The notes below the pieces were generated by a model. The model ran no database searches. It was not told where the DNA came from and saw nothing but the letters and a program-made list of their open reading frames with translations. DNA of 64,000 bases, from positions 1,302,001-1,366,000 of the forward strand of contig CP063166.1 of the NCBI GenBank assembly GCA_016806145.1, read 5' to 3'. Position numbers and translations under genes: made by a program. The stretch comes from Variovorax paradoxus (GTDB taxonomy: Bacteria; Pseudomonadota; Gammaproteobacteria; Burkholderiales; Burkholderiaceae_C). Shown here in pieces: positions 39,138 through 49,635 of the stretch. Each line of letters opens with the position of its first letter. Position 1 is the first letter of the stretch.

Positions 39138-40586
39138 TTATCCGTGCTTGATCGCGATGGTCTTGAGGGTGGTGAAGCCGAGCAGGGCCTCGAAGCCCTT
39201 CTCGCGGCCGAAGCCCGAGGACTTCACGCCGCCGAAGGGCAGTTCCACGCCGCCGGCCGCGCCGTAATTGTTGATGAAGACCTGGCCGCAGTGCATCTTG
39301 TGCGCCATGCGCAACTGGCGGGCGCCGTCGCGCGTCCAGATGCCGGCCACCAGGCCGAAGTCGGTGCCGTTGGCCAGGCGCACGGCCTCGGCCTCGTCGG
39401 CGAAGGGCGTGAGCGCCAGCACCGGGCCGAAGATCTCGCGCTGCGCGATGTCGCTGTCGCCGGGCACGTCGCGGAACAGCACGGCCTCCTGGTAGAAGCC
39501 CTGGGCCGAGGCACTGGGCGCCACGCTGCCGCGCGCGGCCACCTTCAGGCCCTGGGCCTCGGCGGTGGCGACCATGTCGCGCACCTGGCGGAACTGCTTC
39601 TCGTTGATCAGCGGGCCCATGTCGAGGTCGTCGGCCGGCGGGCCGGCGCGCACGGCCGAGAAGCGCTTCGCGAGCCGCTGCACCACCTCTTCGTAGATCG
39701 ACTGCTCGACCAGCACCCGGCTGCCCGCCGAGCAGGTCTGACCGGCGTTCTGGATGATGGCGTTGACCAGCACCGGCTCGGCCGCGTCGAGGTCGGCGTC
39801 GGCGAACACGATCTGCGGCGACTTGCCGCCCAGTTCCAGCGTCACGGGGCAGTGGCGCTCGGCGGCCGCCAGGCCCACGCTGCGGCCGGTGACGGTGGAG
39901 CCGGTGAAGGAGATGTGGTCGATGCCCGGGTGCGCGCACAGCGCCGCGCCGGCTTCCTTGCCGTAGCCCGTGACCACGTTGAGCGTGCCGGCCGGAAAGC
40001 CGACCTCGGCCGCCAGCTCGGCCAGGCGCAGCAGCGAGAGGCTCGCGTCCTCGGCCGGCTTGACCACGCAGGCATTGCCCGCGGCCAGCGCGGCGCCCAC
40101 GCTGCGGCCCGCGATCTGCATCGGGTAGTTCCAGGGAATGATGTGGCCGGTCACGCCGTGCGGCACGCGCACGGTGAGCACGGTGTAGCCGCGTTCGTAG
40201 GGCAGGGTGTCGCCGTGCAGCTTGTCGCAGGCGCCGGCGTAGTACTCCATGTAGCGCGCGAGCGCGGTGGCGTCGTTGCGCGCCACGCGCAGCGCCTTGC
40301 CGGTGTCGCGCGCCTCGAGCTGGGCCAGTTCCTCGTGGTGGGCGATCACGGCCGCGCCGAGCTTGGCCATCAGCCGGCCGCGCTCGAGCGCGCTCAGCGC
40401 GCCCCAGGGGCCGTCGAAGTTCTCGCCGACCGCGCGGCGCGCGGCCTTCACGGCGGCATCGATGTCGCCCGCGGTGCCGCGCGCGAGCTGGCCGAAGCGC
40501 TCGCCGTCGCTGGGGTCGATCACGTCGATGGTGGCGTTGCCTTCCGAGGGCACGCGCCGGCCGTCGATGAAGTGGGTGGGGTTCAT
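39138..40586 (-). CDS. NAD(P)+-dependent aldehyde dehydrogenase
   Basis: A 482-residue aldehyde dehydrogenase with all catalytic features: PWNYPMQIAG, FTGSTVTGRSVG (cofactor loop), general base Glu in LELGGKSPQIV, nucleophile Cys in NAGQTCSAGSR, and QREIFGPVL. The start MNPTHFIDGRRVPSEG fits the family; the frame runs further upstream through non-homologous sequence. It belongs to a gene row of peptide ABC transporter, amidase, this enzyme, and a hydroxyacid dehydrogenase. The closest types are betaine- or aminobutyraldehyde-dehydrogenase-like, but the substrate is not determined. Confidence 0.92.
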   Translation of the reverse strand: MNPTHFIDGRRVPSEGNATIDVIDPSDGERFGQLARGTAGDIDAAVKAARRAVGENFDGPWGALSALERGRLMAKLGAAVIAHHEELAQLEARDTGKALRVARNDATALARYMEYYAGACDKLHGDTLPYERGYTVLTVRVPHGVTGHIIPWNYPMQIAGRSVGAALAAGNACVVKPAEDASLSLLRLAELAAEVGFPAGTLNVVTGYGKEAGAALCAHPGIDHISFTGSTVTGRSVGLAAAERHCPVTLELGGKSPQIVFADADLDAAEPVLVNAIIQNAGQTCSAGSRVLVEQSIYEEVVQRLAKRFSAVRAGPPADDLDMGPLINEKQFRQVRDMVATAEAQGLKVAARGSVAPSASAQGFYQEAVLFRDVPGDSDIAQREIFGPVLALTPFADEAEAVRLANGTDFGLVAGIWTRDGARQLRMAHKMHCGQVFINNYGAAGGVELPFGGVKSSGFGREKGFEALLGFTTLKTIAIKHG

Positions 40587-40683
40587 GGGGGTGTCTCCTT
40601 GCGGGCGGCGCCGGCGGGGCGGCGCGAAAAAACGGGGGCGGTGCGCGAGAGGCTCGCGCGCCGCCCAGTGTCGGACAAGCGCT

Positions 40684-42087
40684 TCAGCCGAGTTCGGGCC
40701 AGGGCTTCTGCGGCTCGCGGATCTGCTCGAAGGCGCGGCTGAACTGCAGCACGCCGAGGTCGTCGAAGCGCCGGCCGATGATCTGCAGCCCGATCGGCAG
40801 GCCCTCGGCGGAGTAGCCGCAGTTGATCGAGGCCGCCGGCTGCTCCGACATGTTGTAGGGCACGGTGAAGCCGATGTGCTCGAGCGAGCGCAGCGGGTCG
40901 TTGGTGGGCGAGGCATGCTCCGCGGGCGCGGGCATGTTGGGCGACACCGGCGAGATCACGAAGTCGAAGCCGACCGTGGCCGCCACCGCCGCGGCGCGCG
41001 TGGCGATGAACTGGCTGTAGGCCTCGTAGATGTGCTCGCCCGAGAACCCGGCCGCGCTCTCGGCCCAGGTCAGGATGTAGGGCAGCATCTTCGCGCGCTG
41101 CTCGGCGCTCATCGTGCGCAGGTCGCTCAGCGAGCGCATGCGCCAGAAGTGGTCCATGCCCTGCAGCATCTTCGGCGTCATGAAGGGCTGCATCGGCTCG
41201 ACGTGCGCGCCGGCGTCCTCGATGCGCTTCGCGGCGCGGCGCACCGCCTCGGCGATCTGCGGATCGAGCGGCAGGCCGCAGCCCGCGTCCATCAGCAGGC
41301 CCACGCGCTTGCCCTTGATGAAATCGGGCTCGACGGCGAACGCGGCCCAGTCGATCGCGCCGGGCGGCAGCTCGGAGTAGTCGCGCGCGTCGGGCTGGGC
41401 CATCGAGGCCATCATCAGCGCCGAGTCCTCCACGGTGCGCGTCATCGGGCCGGCGCAGCGGCCCATGTAGGGCGTGCTCAGCGGGATGCGGCCGAAGCTG
41501 GGCTTGAGCGAGTAGATGCCGCACCAGCTCGCGGGCAGGCGCAGCGAGCCGCCGATGTCGGTGCCCACGTGCAGCGGGCCGTAGCCGGCCGCGGCGGCCG
41601 AGCCGGCGCCGGCGCTGGAGCCGCCCGGCGTGCGCGACAGGTCCCAGGGATTGCGCGAGAGATGGTGGAAGGTCGACAGGCCCGAGGACAGCATGCCCAC
41701 GTCGGGCATGGTGGTCTTGGCCACCAGCACCGTGCCGTCCTCCTTGAGGCGCGCGGCGGGCGGCGAGTCCTGCGCCATCGGCACCAGCGGATAGGCGGCG
41801 GTGCCCAGCGGCATCGGGTCGCCCGCGGTCGCGAGGTTGTCCTTGATGGTCACGGGCACGCCGTCGAGCGCGCCGCGCTGCGTGCCGGCGAGCCAGCGCG
41901 CCTCGGAGGCGCGCGCCTGCTCGAGCGCGAGCTCGGGGCGGAACAGCCAGGTGGCGCAGAGCTTGGGCTCGAGCGCCTCGATGCGCGCATTGACCGAACG
42001 CGCCACCTCGACCGGCGAGAGTTCGCGGCGCGCGTAGGCGGCGCCGAGCTCGGCCGCGCCGAGGTCATAAAGGTTCTTCGTCGTCAT
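40684..42087 (-). CDS. Amidase-signature family amidase
   Basis: A 467-residue amidase (GatA/AS family). The Ser-cisSer-Lys triad is seen as Lys in VPVTIKDNLATAG and the two Ser in PGGSSAGAGSAAAAGYGPLH and VGTDIGGSLRLPA. No signal peptide, so it is cytosolic. It begins 4 bases after the stop codon of the oligopeptide-type binding protein, indicating coupling to uptake of its substrate. Members hydrolyse amides, carbamates or aryl-amides, or act as Asp/Glu-tRNA amidotransferase subunits; without gatB/gatC here a catabolic amidase is more likely. Confidence 0.92.
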   Translation of the reverse strand: MTTKNLYDLGAAELGAAYARRELSPVEVARSVNARIEALEPKLCATWLFRPELALEQARASEARWLAGTQRGALDGVPVTIKDNLATAGDPMPLGTAAYPLVPMAQDSPPAARLKEDGTVLVAKTTMPDVGMLSSGLSTFHHLSRNPWDLSRTPGGSSAGAGSAAAAGYGPLHVGTDIGGSLRLPASWCGIYSLKPSFGRIPLSTPYMGRCAGPMTRTVEDSALMMASMAQPDARDYSELPPGAIDWAAFAVEPDFIKGKRVGLLMDAGCGLPLDPQIAEAVRRAAKRIEDAGAHVEPMQPFMTPKMLQGMDHFWRMRSLSDLRTMSAEQRAKMLPYILTWAESAAGFSGEHIYEAYSQFIATRAAAVAATVGFDFVISPVSPNMPAPAEHASPTNDPLRSLEHIGFTVPYNMSEQPAASINCGYSAEGLPIGLQIIGRRFDDLGVLQFSRAFEQIREPQKPWPELG

Positions 42088-42091
42088 CGCA

Positions 42092-43585
42092 TCAGCTCCA
42101 CGAGATGGCCGCGAGGTCGTTCACCACGATCGGCATGCTGGGCCACAGGCCCTTGACTTCCTTGCGCGCGATGGTCGGGAACACGGCCTGGTAGAGGAAG
42201 CCGTTGACCGCGTCGGTCGCGAGCATCTTCTGCGCGTCGCCCAGCAGGTCGGCGCGGCGCTTCTTGTTCTCCTCGTTCTGGATCGCGACGTACAGGTCGC
42301 GGAACTTCTTCGAGTCGTAGCCCCAGTAGTAGTCGGGCTCGGTGTACTTCACGAGGTCGAAGGGCTCGACGTGCGCGACCATCGTGAGGTCGAAGTCGTG
42401 CGCGCCGCCGAAGGTGCCGCTGAGCCACTGGGCCCATTCCACGTTCTGGATCTTCACGTTGATGCCGATCTGCGCGAGCTGCGCGGCGATCACCTCGCCG
42501 CCCTGGCGCGCATACGACGGCGGCGGCAGTTGCAGGCGCAGCTCGAGCGGCGTCTTCACGCCGGCCTCGGCCAGCAGCTTCTTCGCCTTCTCGACGTCGA
42601 AGGGATTCATCGCGGTGGTGTCGACGAAGCCCGGCGCGCCCAGCGCGTAGTGGCTGCCGATGGGCTTGCCGAAGCCGTCGGCCGCGCCCTGCACGATCGC
42701 GTTGCGGTCGATCGCCGCCAGGATCGCGCGGCGCACGCGCACGTCGTCGAGCGGCTTCTTGCGGTTGTTGATGGTGAGGATCACCTTGCCGCGCGTGCCG
42801 ACCTCGATCACCTGGAAGCGGTTGTTGCCCTTGAACTGGCTCACCGAGCGCGTGCCCGCGCGCGGGAAGATGTCGATGTCGCCCGACAGCAGCGCGGCGG
42901 TCTGGGCCGCGGTGTCCGACATGAAGCGGAACACGAAGCGCTCGATCTTGGCCTGCGCCGGATCGCGGTAGGTGGTGGACTTGACCAGCGTGCACGAGGC
43001 GCCGCGCTGCCAGCCGCCGAGCTTGTAGGGGCCGGTGCCCACGGGCTGCGTGGCATTGGTGTCGGCGCTCTTGGGCTCGACCAGGCAGGCGGTGGACTGG
43101 CCCAGCATGAAGGGCAGGTCGGGATTGGGCAGCGTGCTGTTCACGCCCACCGTGTGCTCGTCGAGCACCACGGTGCCGATCTCGCTGAAGAAGCGCTTGT
43201 CCTTGTTGGTGCTCTTGGCGTTGCCCGCGCGGTCGAAGGAGAACTTCACGACCGCCGCGTTGAAGGGCTCGCCGTTCTGGAACTTGACGCCGCGCTTGAG
43301 CTTGAAGACGAAGGTCTTCATGTCGGGCGAGGAGGTCCAGCTCTCGGCCAGCATCGGCGTGACCGAGCCGTCGGCATTGACCTTGGTCAGCGTCTCGAAG
43401 ATGTTGTACTGCGTGATCTCGGCGATGGCCGAGGCCGCGCCCGTGGTCGGGTCCAGGCCCGGCGGTTCGAGCGGCATGCCGATGGTCAGCGTGTTCTTGC
43501 CGGCCTGCGCGCGCGCCTGCGGCAGGAAGACGCCCGGGATGGCCGCGGCCATGGCGGACGTCATGAGGGTGCGTCGCTTCAACAT
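42092..43585 (-). CDS. Peptide-type ABC transporter substrate-binding protein (SBP family 5)
   Basis: A 497-residue periplasmic receptor of the DppA/OppA/NikA class. The signal peptide has basic KRR followed by a hydrophobic stretch ending at QARAQA. Family features include LTIGMPLEPPGLDPTTGAAS at the mature N-terminus and the HTVGVNSTLPNPDLPFMLGQ region. It lies 36 bases after the second ATPase gene and 4 bases before the amidase gene. The ligand may be an amide-containing compound rather than a peptide, given the amidase. Confidence 0.92.
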   Translation of the reverse strand: MLKRRTLMTSAMAAAIPGVFLPQARAQAGKNTLTIGMPLEPPGLDPTTGAASAIAEITQYNIFETLTKVNADGSVTPMLAESWTSSPDMKTFVFKLKRGVKFQNGEPFNAAVVKFSFDRAGNAKSTNKDKRFFSEIGTVVLDEHTVGVNSTLPNPDLPFMLGQSTACLVEPKSADTNATQPVGTGPYKLGGWQRGASCTLVKSTTYRDPAQAKIERFVFRFMSDTAAQTAALLSGDIDIFPRAGTRSVSQFKGNNRFQVIEVGTRGKVILTINNRKKPLDDVRVRRAILAAIDRNAIVQGAADGFGKPIGSHYALGAPGFVDTTAMNPFDVEKAKKLLAEAGVKTPLELRLQLPPPSYARQGGEVIAAQLAQIGINVKIQNVEWAQWLSGTFGGAHDFDLTMVAHVEPFDLVKYTEPDYYWGYDSKKFRDLYVAIQNEENKKRRADLLGDAQKMLATDAVNGFLYQAVFPTIARKEVKGLWPSMPIVVNDLAAISWS

Positions 43586-43621
43586 ACTTCGATAGCTCCT
43601 GGAAAAGACAACAGAAAAAAT

Positions 43622-44424
<803 letters not shown>

Positions 44425-44428
<4 letters not shown>

Positions 44429-45417
44429 GCCACGGCCTCCGCTTCGATCTCTGCAATCTCTCCAAGCCGGATGCATCGCACCGCATGGTCGTCAGGCAGC
44501 ATTACCGCGGGCGGCCGCGTCGACTGGCACGCATCGACCGTGTAGCTGCAGCGCCCCGCGAACGGACAGCCCGCGGGCAGGTCCACCAGCTCGGGCACGC
44601 TGCCGCGAATCGTCGCCAGCCGCTGGCCCTTCGGCGCCCCGATCACCGGCCGTGCCGCGAACAGCCCCTTGGTGTACGGATGCGCGCGGTTCGCGAAGAG
44701 CGCGCGCGTCGGCCCGCTCTCCACCACGCTGCCGCCATACATCACGAGCATGCGCTGCACGCTGTTGGCGATCACGCCCAGGTCGTGCGAGATCAGGATC
44801 AGCGCCATGCCCATCTCTGCCACCAGGTTCTGGATCAGGTCGAGCACCTGCTTCTGGATGGTCACGTCCAGCGCGGTGGTGGGTTCGTCGGCGATCAAGA
44901 GATCCGGCCCGCAGGCCAGCGCCATCGCGATGCCGATGCGCTGCCGCTGGCCACCCGAGAACTGGTGCGGATAGGCATCCAGGCGGGAGGCCGCATCGGG
45001 AATGCCCACGCGCTGCAGCAGGTTCAGCGCTTCGGCGCGGGCCTGCTTGGCCGTGAGCCCACGGTGCAGCCGCAGCGGTTCGCCGACCTGGCGCGCGATG
45101 GTGTGGACCGGGTTCAGGGCCGTCATCGGCTCCTGGAAGATCATGCCGATGCGGTTGCCGCGGATCTGGCACATGGCCGACTCGGGCTGCCCGATGAGCT
45201 CCTGGCCGTCCAGGCGGATGCTGCCGGTGACCTTGGCGGTGGCCGGCAGCAGGCCCATGAGGGACATGACCGTGATGGACTTGCCGCAGCCCGACTCGCC
45301 CACGATGCCGAGGGTCTGGCCGCGTTCGAGCGAGAAGGAGACGCCGCGCACGGCCTGGGCGGGGCCGCGCTGGGTCTGCAGGCCGATGTGGAGGTTGTCG
45401 ACTTCGAGGAGGGGCAT
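44425..45417 (-). CDS. Peptide-type ABC transporter ATP-binding protein (DppD-like)
   Basis: A 330-residue ABC ATPase: Walker A GESGCGKSI (Ser/Thr replaced by Ser-Ile order usual in DppD), signature QFSGGQRQRIGIAMALA, Walker B LLIADEPTTALDVT. The C-terminal oligo_HPY domain carries the Cys-rich CPFAGRCSYTVDAC motif, which in related proteins holds a Fe-S cluster. It begins 5 bases after the upstream permease stop. Confidence 0.94.
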
Positions 45418-45422
45418 GGGGT

Positions 45423-46304
45423 TCACCTCGCGCGCGCCAGGCGCGGATCGAGCAGGTCGCGCAGGCCGTCGCCCAGCAGGTTCAGGCCCAGCACCGCCAG
45501 CGCGATGGCCATGCCCGGGAAGACGGCCAGCAGCGGCTGCTGGAACATCAGGGTCTGCGCCTCGCTGAGCATGCGGCCCCAGGAAGGCTGCGGCGGCTGC
45601 GTGCCCAGGCCGAGGTAGGACAGGGCGGCCTCGGCCAGGATCGCGATGGCGAAGCGGATGGTGATCTGCACGATCAGCACCGCCGAGATGTTGGGCAGCA
45701 CGTGCTGCATGGTGATGGCGAAGCTGCCCTTGCCGCAGGCACGGGCCGCCGCCACGTACTCGCGCGACCAGATGGCGTTGGCCGAGGCGCGCGTGATGCG
45801 CGCGAAGGTGGGGATGTTGTAGATGCCGATGGCGATGATGGCGTTGACGATGCCCGCGCCGAAGACGGCCGTCATCATGATGGCCGAGAGGATGGCGGGG
45901 AAGGCCAGCGAGAAGTCGGAGAAACGCATGATGGCTTCTTCGACCCAGCCACGCCTGGCCGCGGCCAGCAGGCCCAGGGCGGTGCCCACTACCAGGCCGA
46001 TGCCCACGGCGATGACGCCCACCAGGATGGAAGCACGGGCCCCCACCAGCAGCAGCGAGGCCACGTCGCGCCCGAAGGCGTCGGTACCGAGCCAGTGGCT
46101 GGCCGAGGGCGGCTGCATCTTGTTGGCCATGTCCATGGCGTAGGGCGAGTAGGGCGTCCAGAGGTAGGAGACCAGGGCCGCGAGCAGCAGCAGGGCGGCG
46201 AGCACGCCGCCGATGACGAAGCTGCGGTGATGGCGCGCGCGCTGCCAGAAGCCGGGCAGCTTGAGGGCGGCGGCGCTGGGGGTAACCGATGCAATGGCGC
46301 TCAT
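45423..46304 (-). CDS. Peptide-type ABC transporter permease (DppC-like)
   Basis: A 293-residue BPD_transp_1 membrane protein with N-terminal OppC_N segment and six hydrophobic segments. [20 protein letters not shown] is the DppC/OppC hallmark, and [20 protein letters not shown] is the EAA coupling loop. The start overlaps the DppB-like stop codon by four bases. Confidence 0.95.
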   Translation of the reverse strand: MSAIASVTPSAAALKLPGFWQRARHHRSFVIGGVLAALLLLAALVSYLWTPYSPYAMDMANKMQPPSASHWLGTDAFGRDVASLLLVGARASILVGVIAVGIGLVVGTALGLLAAARRGWVEEAIMRFSDFSLAFPAILSAIMMTAVFGAGIVNAIIAIGIYNIPTFARITRASANAIWSREYVAAARACGKGSFAITMQHVLPNISAVLIVQITIRFAIAILAEAALSYLGLGTQPPQPSWGRMLSEAQTLMFQQPLLAVFPGMAIALAVLGLNLLGDGLRDLLDPRLARAR

Positions 46305-47251
46305 ATGTCGCTCGCCTTGATGCGCGGGTCGATGACGGCATAGAGCACGTCGACCACGAAGTTGACGATGACGACCATGGCCGCGAGCAGCATGACGCAG
46401 TTGCGCACGACGATGAGGTCGCGGTTGCTGATGGCCTGGAAGATCAGGCGGCCCAGGCCCGGCAGGTAGAACACGTTCTCCACCACGATGGTGCCGGCGA
46501 GCAGCTCGGAGAACTGCATGCCCATGACGGTGATGACGGGGATCAGGGCGTTGCGCAGCACGTGGGTCCAGAGCACCGCGCGCTGGGTCACGCCCTTGGC
46601 GCGCGCGGTGCGCACGAAGTCCTCGCGCATGACCTCGAGCACGGCCGAGCGTGTGATGCGCGCGAGGATGGCCGCCTGCACGACGGCCAGGGACAGGGCG
46701 GGCAGCAGCAGCGACTTCAAGCCAGCGAAGACACCCTCGCCCCAGCCGTCGAAGCCACCGGCGGAGAACCACTGCAGCTGCACGGAGAAGACGAGGATCA
46801 GCAGGATGGCGAACCAGAAGTTGGGGATGGCGATGCCGACCTGGGTGAGGCCCATCAGGCCGACGTCGCCGAGCTTGTTGTGGCGCGCGGCGGCGGTGAC
46901 GCCCACGAGCAGGGCGAGCACGGTGGTGAAGGCCATGGCCAGCAGGGCCAGGGGGACGGTGAGTGCGAGGCGCTCGAGGATGAGGTCGAGCACGGGGGAG
47001 CTGTAGGCGTAGGAGTCGCCGAGGTCGCCGGTGAGCAGGCCCGCGATCCAGTGCCAGTAGCGGGTCCAGGCGGGCTGGTCGAGGCCGAGCTTGGTGGCCA
47101 GGGCGGCGACGGCTTCGGGAGCGGCGTCCGGGCCCATGAGCATCTGCGCGGCGTTGCCGGGCAGGATCTCCAGGACCAGGAAGACGATGATGGAGGCGCC
47201 GATCAGCGTGCCGATCAGCGTGGCAAGGCGCTTGATTAAGAAGAGGCTCAT
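46301..47251 (-). CDS. Peptide-type ABC transporter permease (DppB-like)
   Basis: A 316-residue BPD_transp_1 membrane protein, first gene of the minus-strand block. The N-terminus MSLFLIKRLATLIGTLIGAS is typical of DppB, and DFVRTARAKGVTQRAVLWTH is the EAA loop. The reading frame continues upstream into the composite repeat, but that extension is repeat sequence, so the ATG at 47251 is used. The repeat ends 39 bases before it, so promoter elements for the whole block are either inside or upstream of the repeat. Confidence 0.95.
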   Translation of the reverse strand: MSLFLIKRLATLIGTLIGASIIVFLVLEILPGNAAQMLMGPDAAPEAVAALATKLGLDQPAWTRYWHWIAGLLTGDLGDSYAYSSPVLDLILERLALTVPLALLAMAFTTVLALLVGVTAAARHNKLGDVGLMGLTQVGIAIPNFWFAILLILVFSVQLQWFSAGGFDGWGEGVFAGLKSLLLPALSLAVVQAAILARITRSAVLEVMREDFVRTARAKGVTQRAVLWTHVLRNALIPVITVMGMQFSELLAGTIVVENVFYLPGLGRLIFQAISNRDLIVVRNCVMLLAAMVVIVNFVVDVLYAVIDPRIKASDI

Positions 47252-47290
47252 CGCTTTGCGTGTTTGTTTCTGTTCGAGGCGCTTTTGTCC

Positions 47291-47537
47291 GGGGCGCGTG
47301 CACAGGACAGCGGGTACTTCCCTCCGCGAATGTCCCCCGGCCTTCGGCCTCCTCCTTGATTTCGCTGCGGGAAGCACCCACTGCCCTGTGCACGGGAGGC
47401 GCTGCGGTGGTGCGGGCGGTTCAACAACGGCTGCGTCCAGGCGCGCGTAGATGGGGTACTCCCCGCAGCGAAATAAAGGAGGAGCCGAAGGCGGGGGACA
47501 TTCGCGGAGGGGAGTACCCCGTCGGCGCGCGCCCGCC
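47291..47537. repeat. Composite palindromic repeat, copy 2 (inverted relative to copy 1)
   Basis: Reverse complement of the element at 27003-27247 along nearly its full length, including the outer end GGGGCGCGTGCACAGGAC, the two palindromic units and the spacer GGCGCTGCGGTGGTG. Differences are scattered substitutions and a divergent patch near 47421-47450. It lies 5' of the DppB-like gene in the same relative orientation that copy 1 has to the YtfT gene. The remaining bases up to the next gene hold nothing else recognisable. Confidence 0.85.
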
Positions 47538-47591
47538 CCGACCCACGCACCTCATCCAAGGCGCGACGAACCGTACGGCAGGCGCGAGAAC

Positions 47592-48674
47592 TCATGCCGA
47601 GATGCACTCGGCGATCGCACGCCCCACGTCGACGGTGTTGGCGGTGCCCCCCATGTCGCGGGTGCGCGGACCTTCGCTGAGCACGGTCTCGATGGCCGAG
47701 AGCACGGCGGCCGAGGCTTCGGCGTAGACCGGGTTGTCGCCGCCGAGGTGGTCGAGCATCAGCGCGGCCGACCAGATCTGGCCGATCGGGTTGGCGATGC
47801 CCCTGCCCGCGATGTCGGGGGCCGAGCCGTGCACGGGTTCGAACAGCGAGGGGAACTTGCGCTCGGGGTTGAGGTTGCCCGAGGGCGCGATGCCGATGGT
47901 GCCGGTGCAGGCCGGGCCCAGGTCCGACAGGATGTCGCCGAACAGGTTGGAGGCCACCACCACGTCGAACCAGTCGGGGTGCTGCACGAAGTGCGCGCAC
48001 AGGATGTCGATGTGGTACTTGCTCGTCGCCACGTCGGGGTAGCGCTTCGCGATCTCGGCCAGGCGCTCGTCCCAGTAGGGCATCGTGATCGAGATCCCGT
48101 TCGACTTGGTCGCGGCCACCAGGTTCTTGCGCTTGCGGCGGCTCGCCAGCTGGAACGCGTAGTCGATGATCCGGTCCACGCCCGTGCGCGTGAACACCGC
48201 TTCCTGGATCGCCATCTCGCGCGGCGTGCCCTCGAACAGGCGGCCGCCGACCGAGGTGTATTCGCCCTCGGTGTTCTCACGCACCACCAGGAAGTCGATG
48301 TCGCCAGGCTGGCGGTGCGCCAGCGGGCCGGGCACGCCGGGCATCAGGCGCACCGGGCGCAGGTTCACGTACTGGTCGAACTCGCGGCGGATCTTGATCA
48401 GGAGGCCCCACACCGCGATGTGGTCGGGCACCTTGTCGGGCGCGCCCACCGCGCCGAAGTAGATCGCATCGTGGCCCTGGATCTTGTCGTCCCAGTCGGC
48501 CGGCATCATCAGGCCGGTGCGCACGTAGTGGTCCGAGCCCCAGTCGAAGTGGTCGAACGAGAAATCGATGCCGAAGCGGCGGCCCACGGCGTCCAGCACG
48601 CGAAGGCCCTCGGGCATCACCTCGACGCCGATGCCGTCGCCGGGAATGACGGCGATCCTGTGTTTTGCTTGCAT
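47592..48674 (-). CDS. ttuC: Tartrate dehydrogenase / D-malate dehydrogenase (decarboxylating)
   Basis: A 360-residue member of the isocitrate/isopropylmalate dehydrogenase family. IAVIPGDGIGVEVMPEGLRV opens the protein; VVRENTEGEYTSVGG, the metal-binding Asp cluster around NLFGDILSDLGPA, and PVHGSAPDIAGRGIANPIGQ are diagnostic. The substrate loop and overall sequence resemble TtuC/DmlA rather than LeuB. It oxidises tartrate or D-malate with NAD+, giving oxaloglycolate or pyruvate. It is a single gene with no regulator next to it. LeuB-like activity is possible but less likely. Confidence 0.9.
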   Translation of the reverse strand: MQAKHRIAVIPGDGIGVEVMPEGLRVLDAVGRRFGIDFSFDHFDWGSDHYVRTGLMMPADWDDKIQGHDAIYFGAVGAPDKVPDHIAVWGLLIKIRREFDQYVNLRPVRLMPGVPGPLAHRQPGDIDFLVVRENTEGEYTSVGGRLFEGTPREMAIQEAVFTRTGVDRIIDYAFQLASRRKRKNLVAATKSNGISITMPYWDERLAEIAKRYPDVATSKYHIDILCAHFVQHPDWFDVVVASNLFGDILSDLGPACTGTIGIAPSGNLNPERKFPSLFEPVHGSAPDIAGRGIANPIGQIWSAALMLDHLGGDNPVYAEASAAVLSAIETVLSEGPRTRDMGGTANTVDVGRAIAECISA

Positions 48675-49155
48675 TTGATCCAGTACCCGGTTGATGAGGG
48701 ACGGCGCGGGGCACCCGTCGTGCGGGGCGTGCGCCTGCCGCGTCGAAGTCTAGGACTGGATCGGCGGGCCGGGATCGGGAATGGCACGTACGCCGGCTTG
48801 CCAATATTGGAAGGGGCTGCGGCGGGTCTTTCCAGGGGAGTCGGCAACGGATTCGGTGCGTCGCAGCGCTTGGCCTTCCAAAAATTAGAAGGCTGGAGGC
48901 CGCATCGGCGGCTCGGCGACACGGTCGCGACACGCGCGCGTGCCAGCGCCACGCGAGCGCGCTCCCGCCGCGCGCCCGCGCAAAGGCAGGCGCGTCGCGT
49001 GGCGCAGGTTCAGGAAACGGAAGGGATGCGGATCAGCCGGCTGCGACGGTGCAGCGGGTCGCGTCGAACGCGAGGGGAACGGGGAGAAGAGAGAGGAGAG
49101 GCGGGAAGCGGGAGGGAGGAAAGCGGAAAACGAAAAGGCGCGGAACCGTCGAATC
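48675..49155. other. Non-coding stretch of 481 bp
   Basis: No convincing gene on either strand. Near the ttuC start there are AATATT and two similar inverted repeats around CCTTCCAAAAATTAGAAGG (48871-48889), which may be a regulator site for ttuC. From about 49070 to 49135 the plus strand is almost pure purine. Frames running through this stretch are low in complexity and have no match I recognise. Confidence 0.6.
49060..49140 (-). terminator. C/U-rich, G-poor tract (possible Rho-dependent terminator)
   Basis: The transcript of the small gene ending at 49156 would run into about 80 bases that are rich in C and U and poor in G (plus strand: GGGGAGAAGAGAGAGGAGAG and similar). Such bubbles are what Rho needs to load. 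There is no stable hairpin with a T-tract here. The role is inferred from composition only. Confidence 0.35.
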
Positions 49156-49422
49156 TCAGTTGCTGCTGCTGCTCTTGTCGAGCTCGCTGACTTGCAGCGA
49201 CAGATCGAACAGCTTGGACTTGCTGGCGTAGTAGCGATCGAGGCGCCATTCCTTGAGGATGTCCATCGCCAGCTGGAAGCTCTTGTAGTCGAGGCTGTAG
49301 AGCGTGACGAGTTCGAAGCTGCGTTCGGATTCGAGGGCCAGCACGAGCTGGGCGAGGATCTTGGCCGATTCGTTGGCCGGGTCCGTTTCGATGAATCGGC
49401 GAGCGACCTTGATGGCATTCAT
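49156..49422 (-). CDS. Small conserved-type hypothetical protein
   Basis: An 88-residue cytosolic protein with no family name known to me. It is mainly helical and charged: ARRFIETDPANESAKILAQL, then ERSFELVTLYSLDYKSFQLA and DILKEWRLDRYYASKSKLFD, ending in a Ser tail (DKSSSSN). The layout resembles short TPR-like or helical-hairpin proteins. Codon use matches the genome less strictly than the neighbours but the frame is clean. The ATG follows AAACTTTTCACCC, with only a weak ribosome binding site. Expression alone is likely; function unknown. Confidence 0.75.
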   Translation of the reverse strand: MNAIKVARRFIETDPANESAKILAQLVLALESERSFELVTLYSLDYKSFQLAMDILKEWRLDRYYASKSKLFDLSLQVSELDKSSSSN

Positions 49423-49588
49423 GGGTGAAAAGTTTCTCGGTAAGGCAGGAGCCGAGAACTATAGCTAGCAGCCCCCAGGGCTTTTATGACAATTCTGTGA
49501 CATTGCGGGGCATCGATTCGCAGCCTTGCAAGCTCTCGCCAAGAGGGAAAACACTCGGATTTCGGGGGCCTGCAGGCTATTCGTCGCA

Positions 49589-49615
49589 TTAAAAAGGCGC
49601 CCCGCGGGACGCCTT
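49589..49615 (-). terminator. Intrinsic terminator after the secreted paralogue pair
   Basis: On the minus strand AAGGCGTCCCGCGGGGCGCC is followed by TTTTT, a GC-rich stem with a short loop and a U-tract. It begins about 20 bases past the stop codon of the secreted protein gene and is the best intrinsic terminator in the window. Confidence 0.8.
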
Positions 49616-49635
49616 GCTGCCGGACGCGATGCCGA

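Noticed and set aside
47260..47727. Short open frames inside the composite repeat
   Set aside because: They occur in both repeat copies because the palindromic sequence lacks stop codons; no ribosome binding site or protein motif is present.
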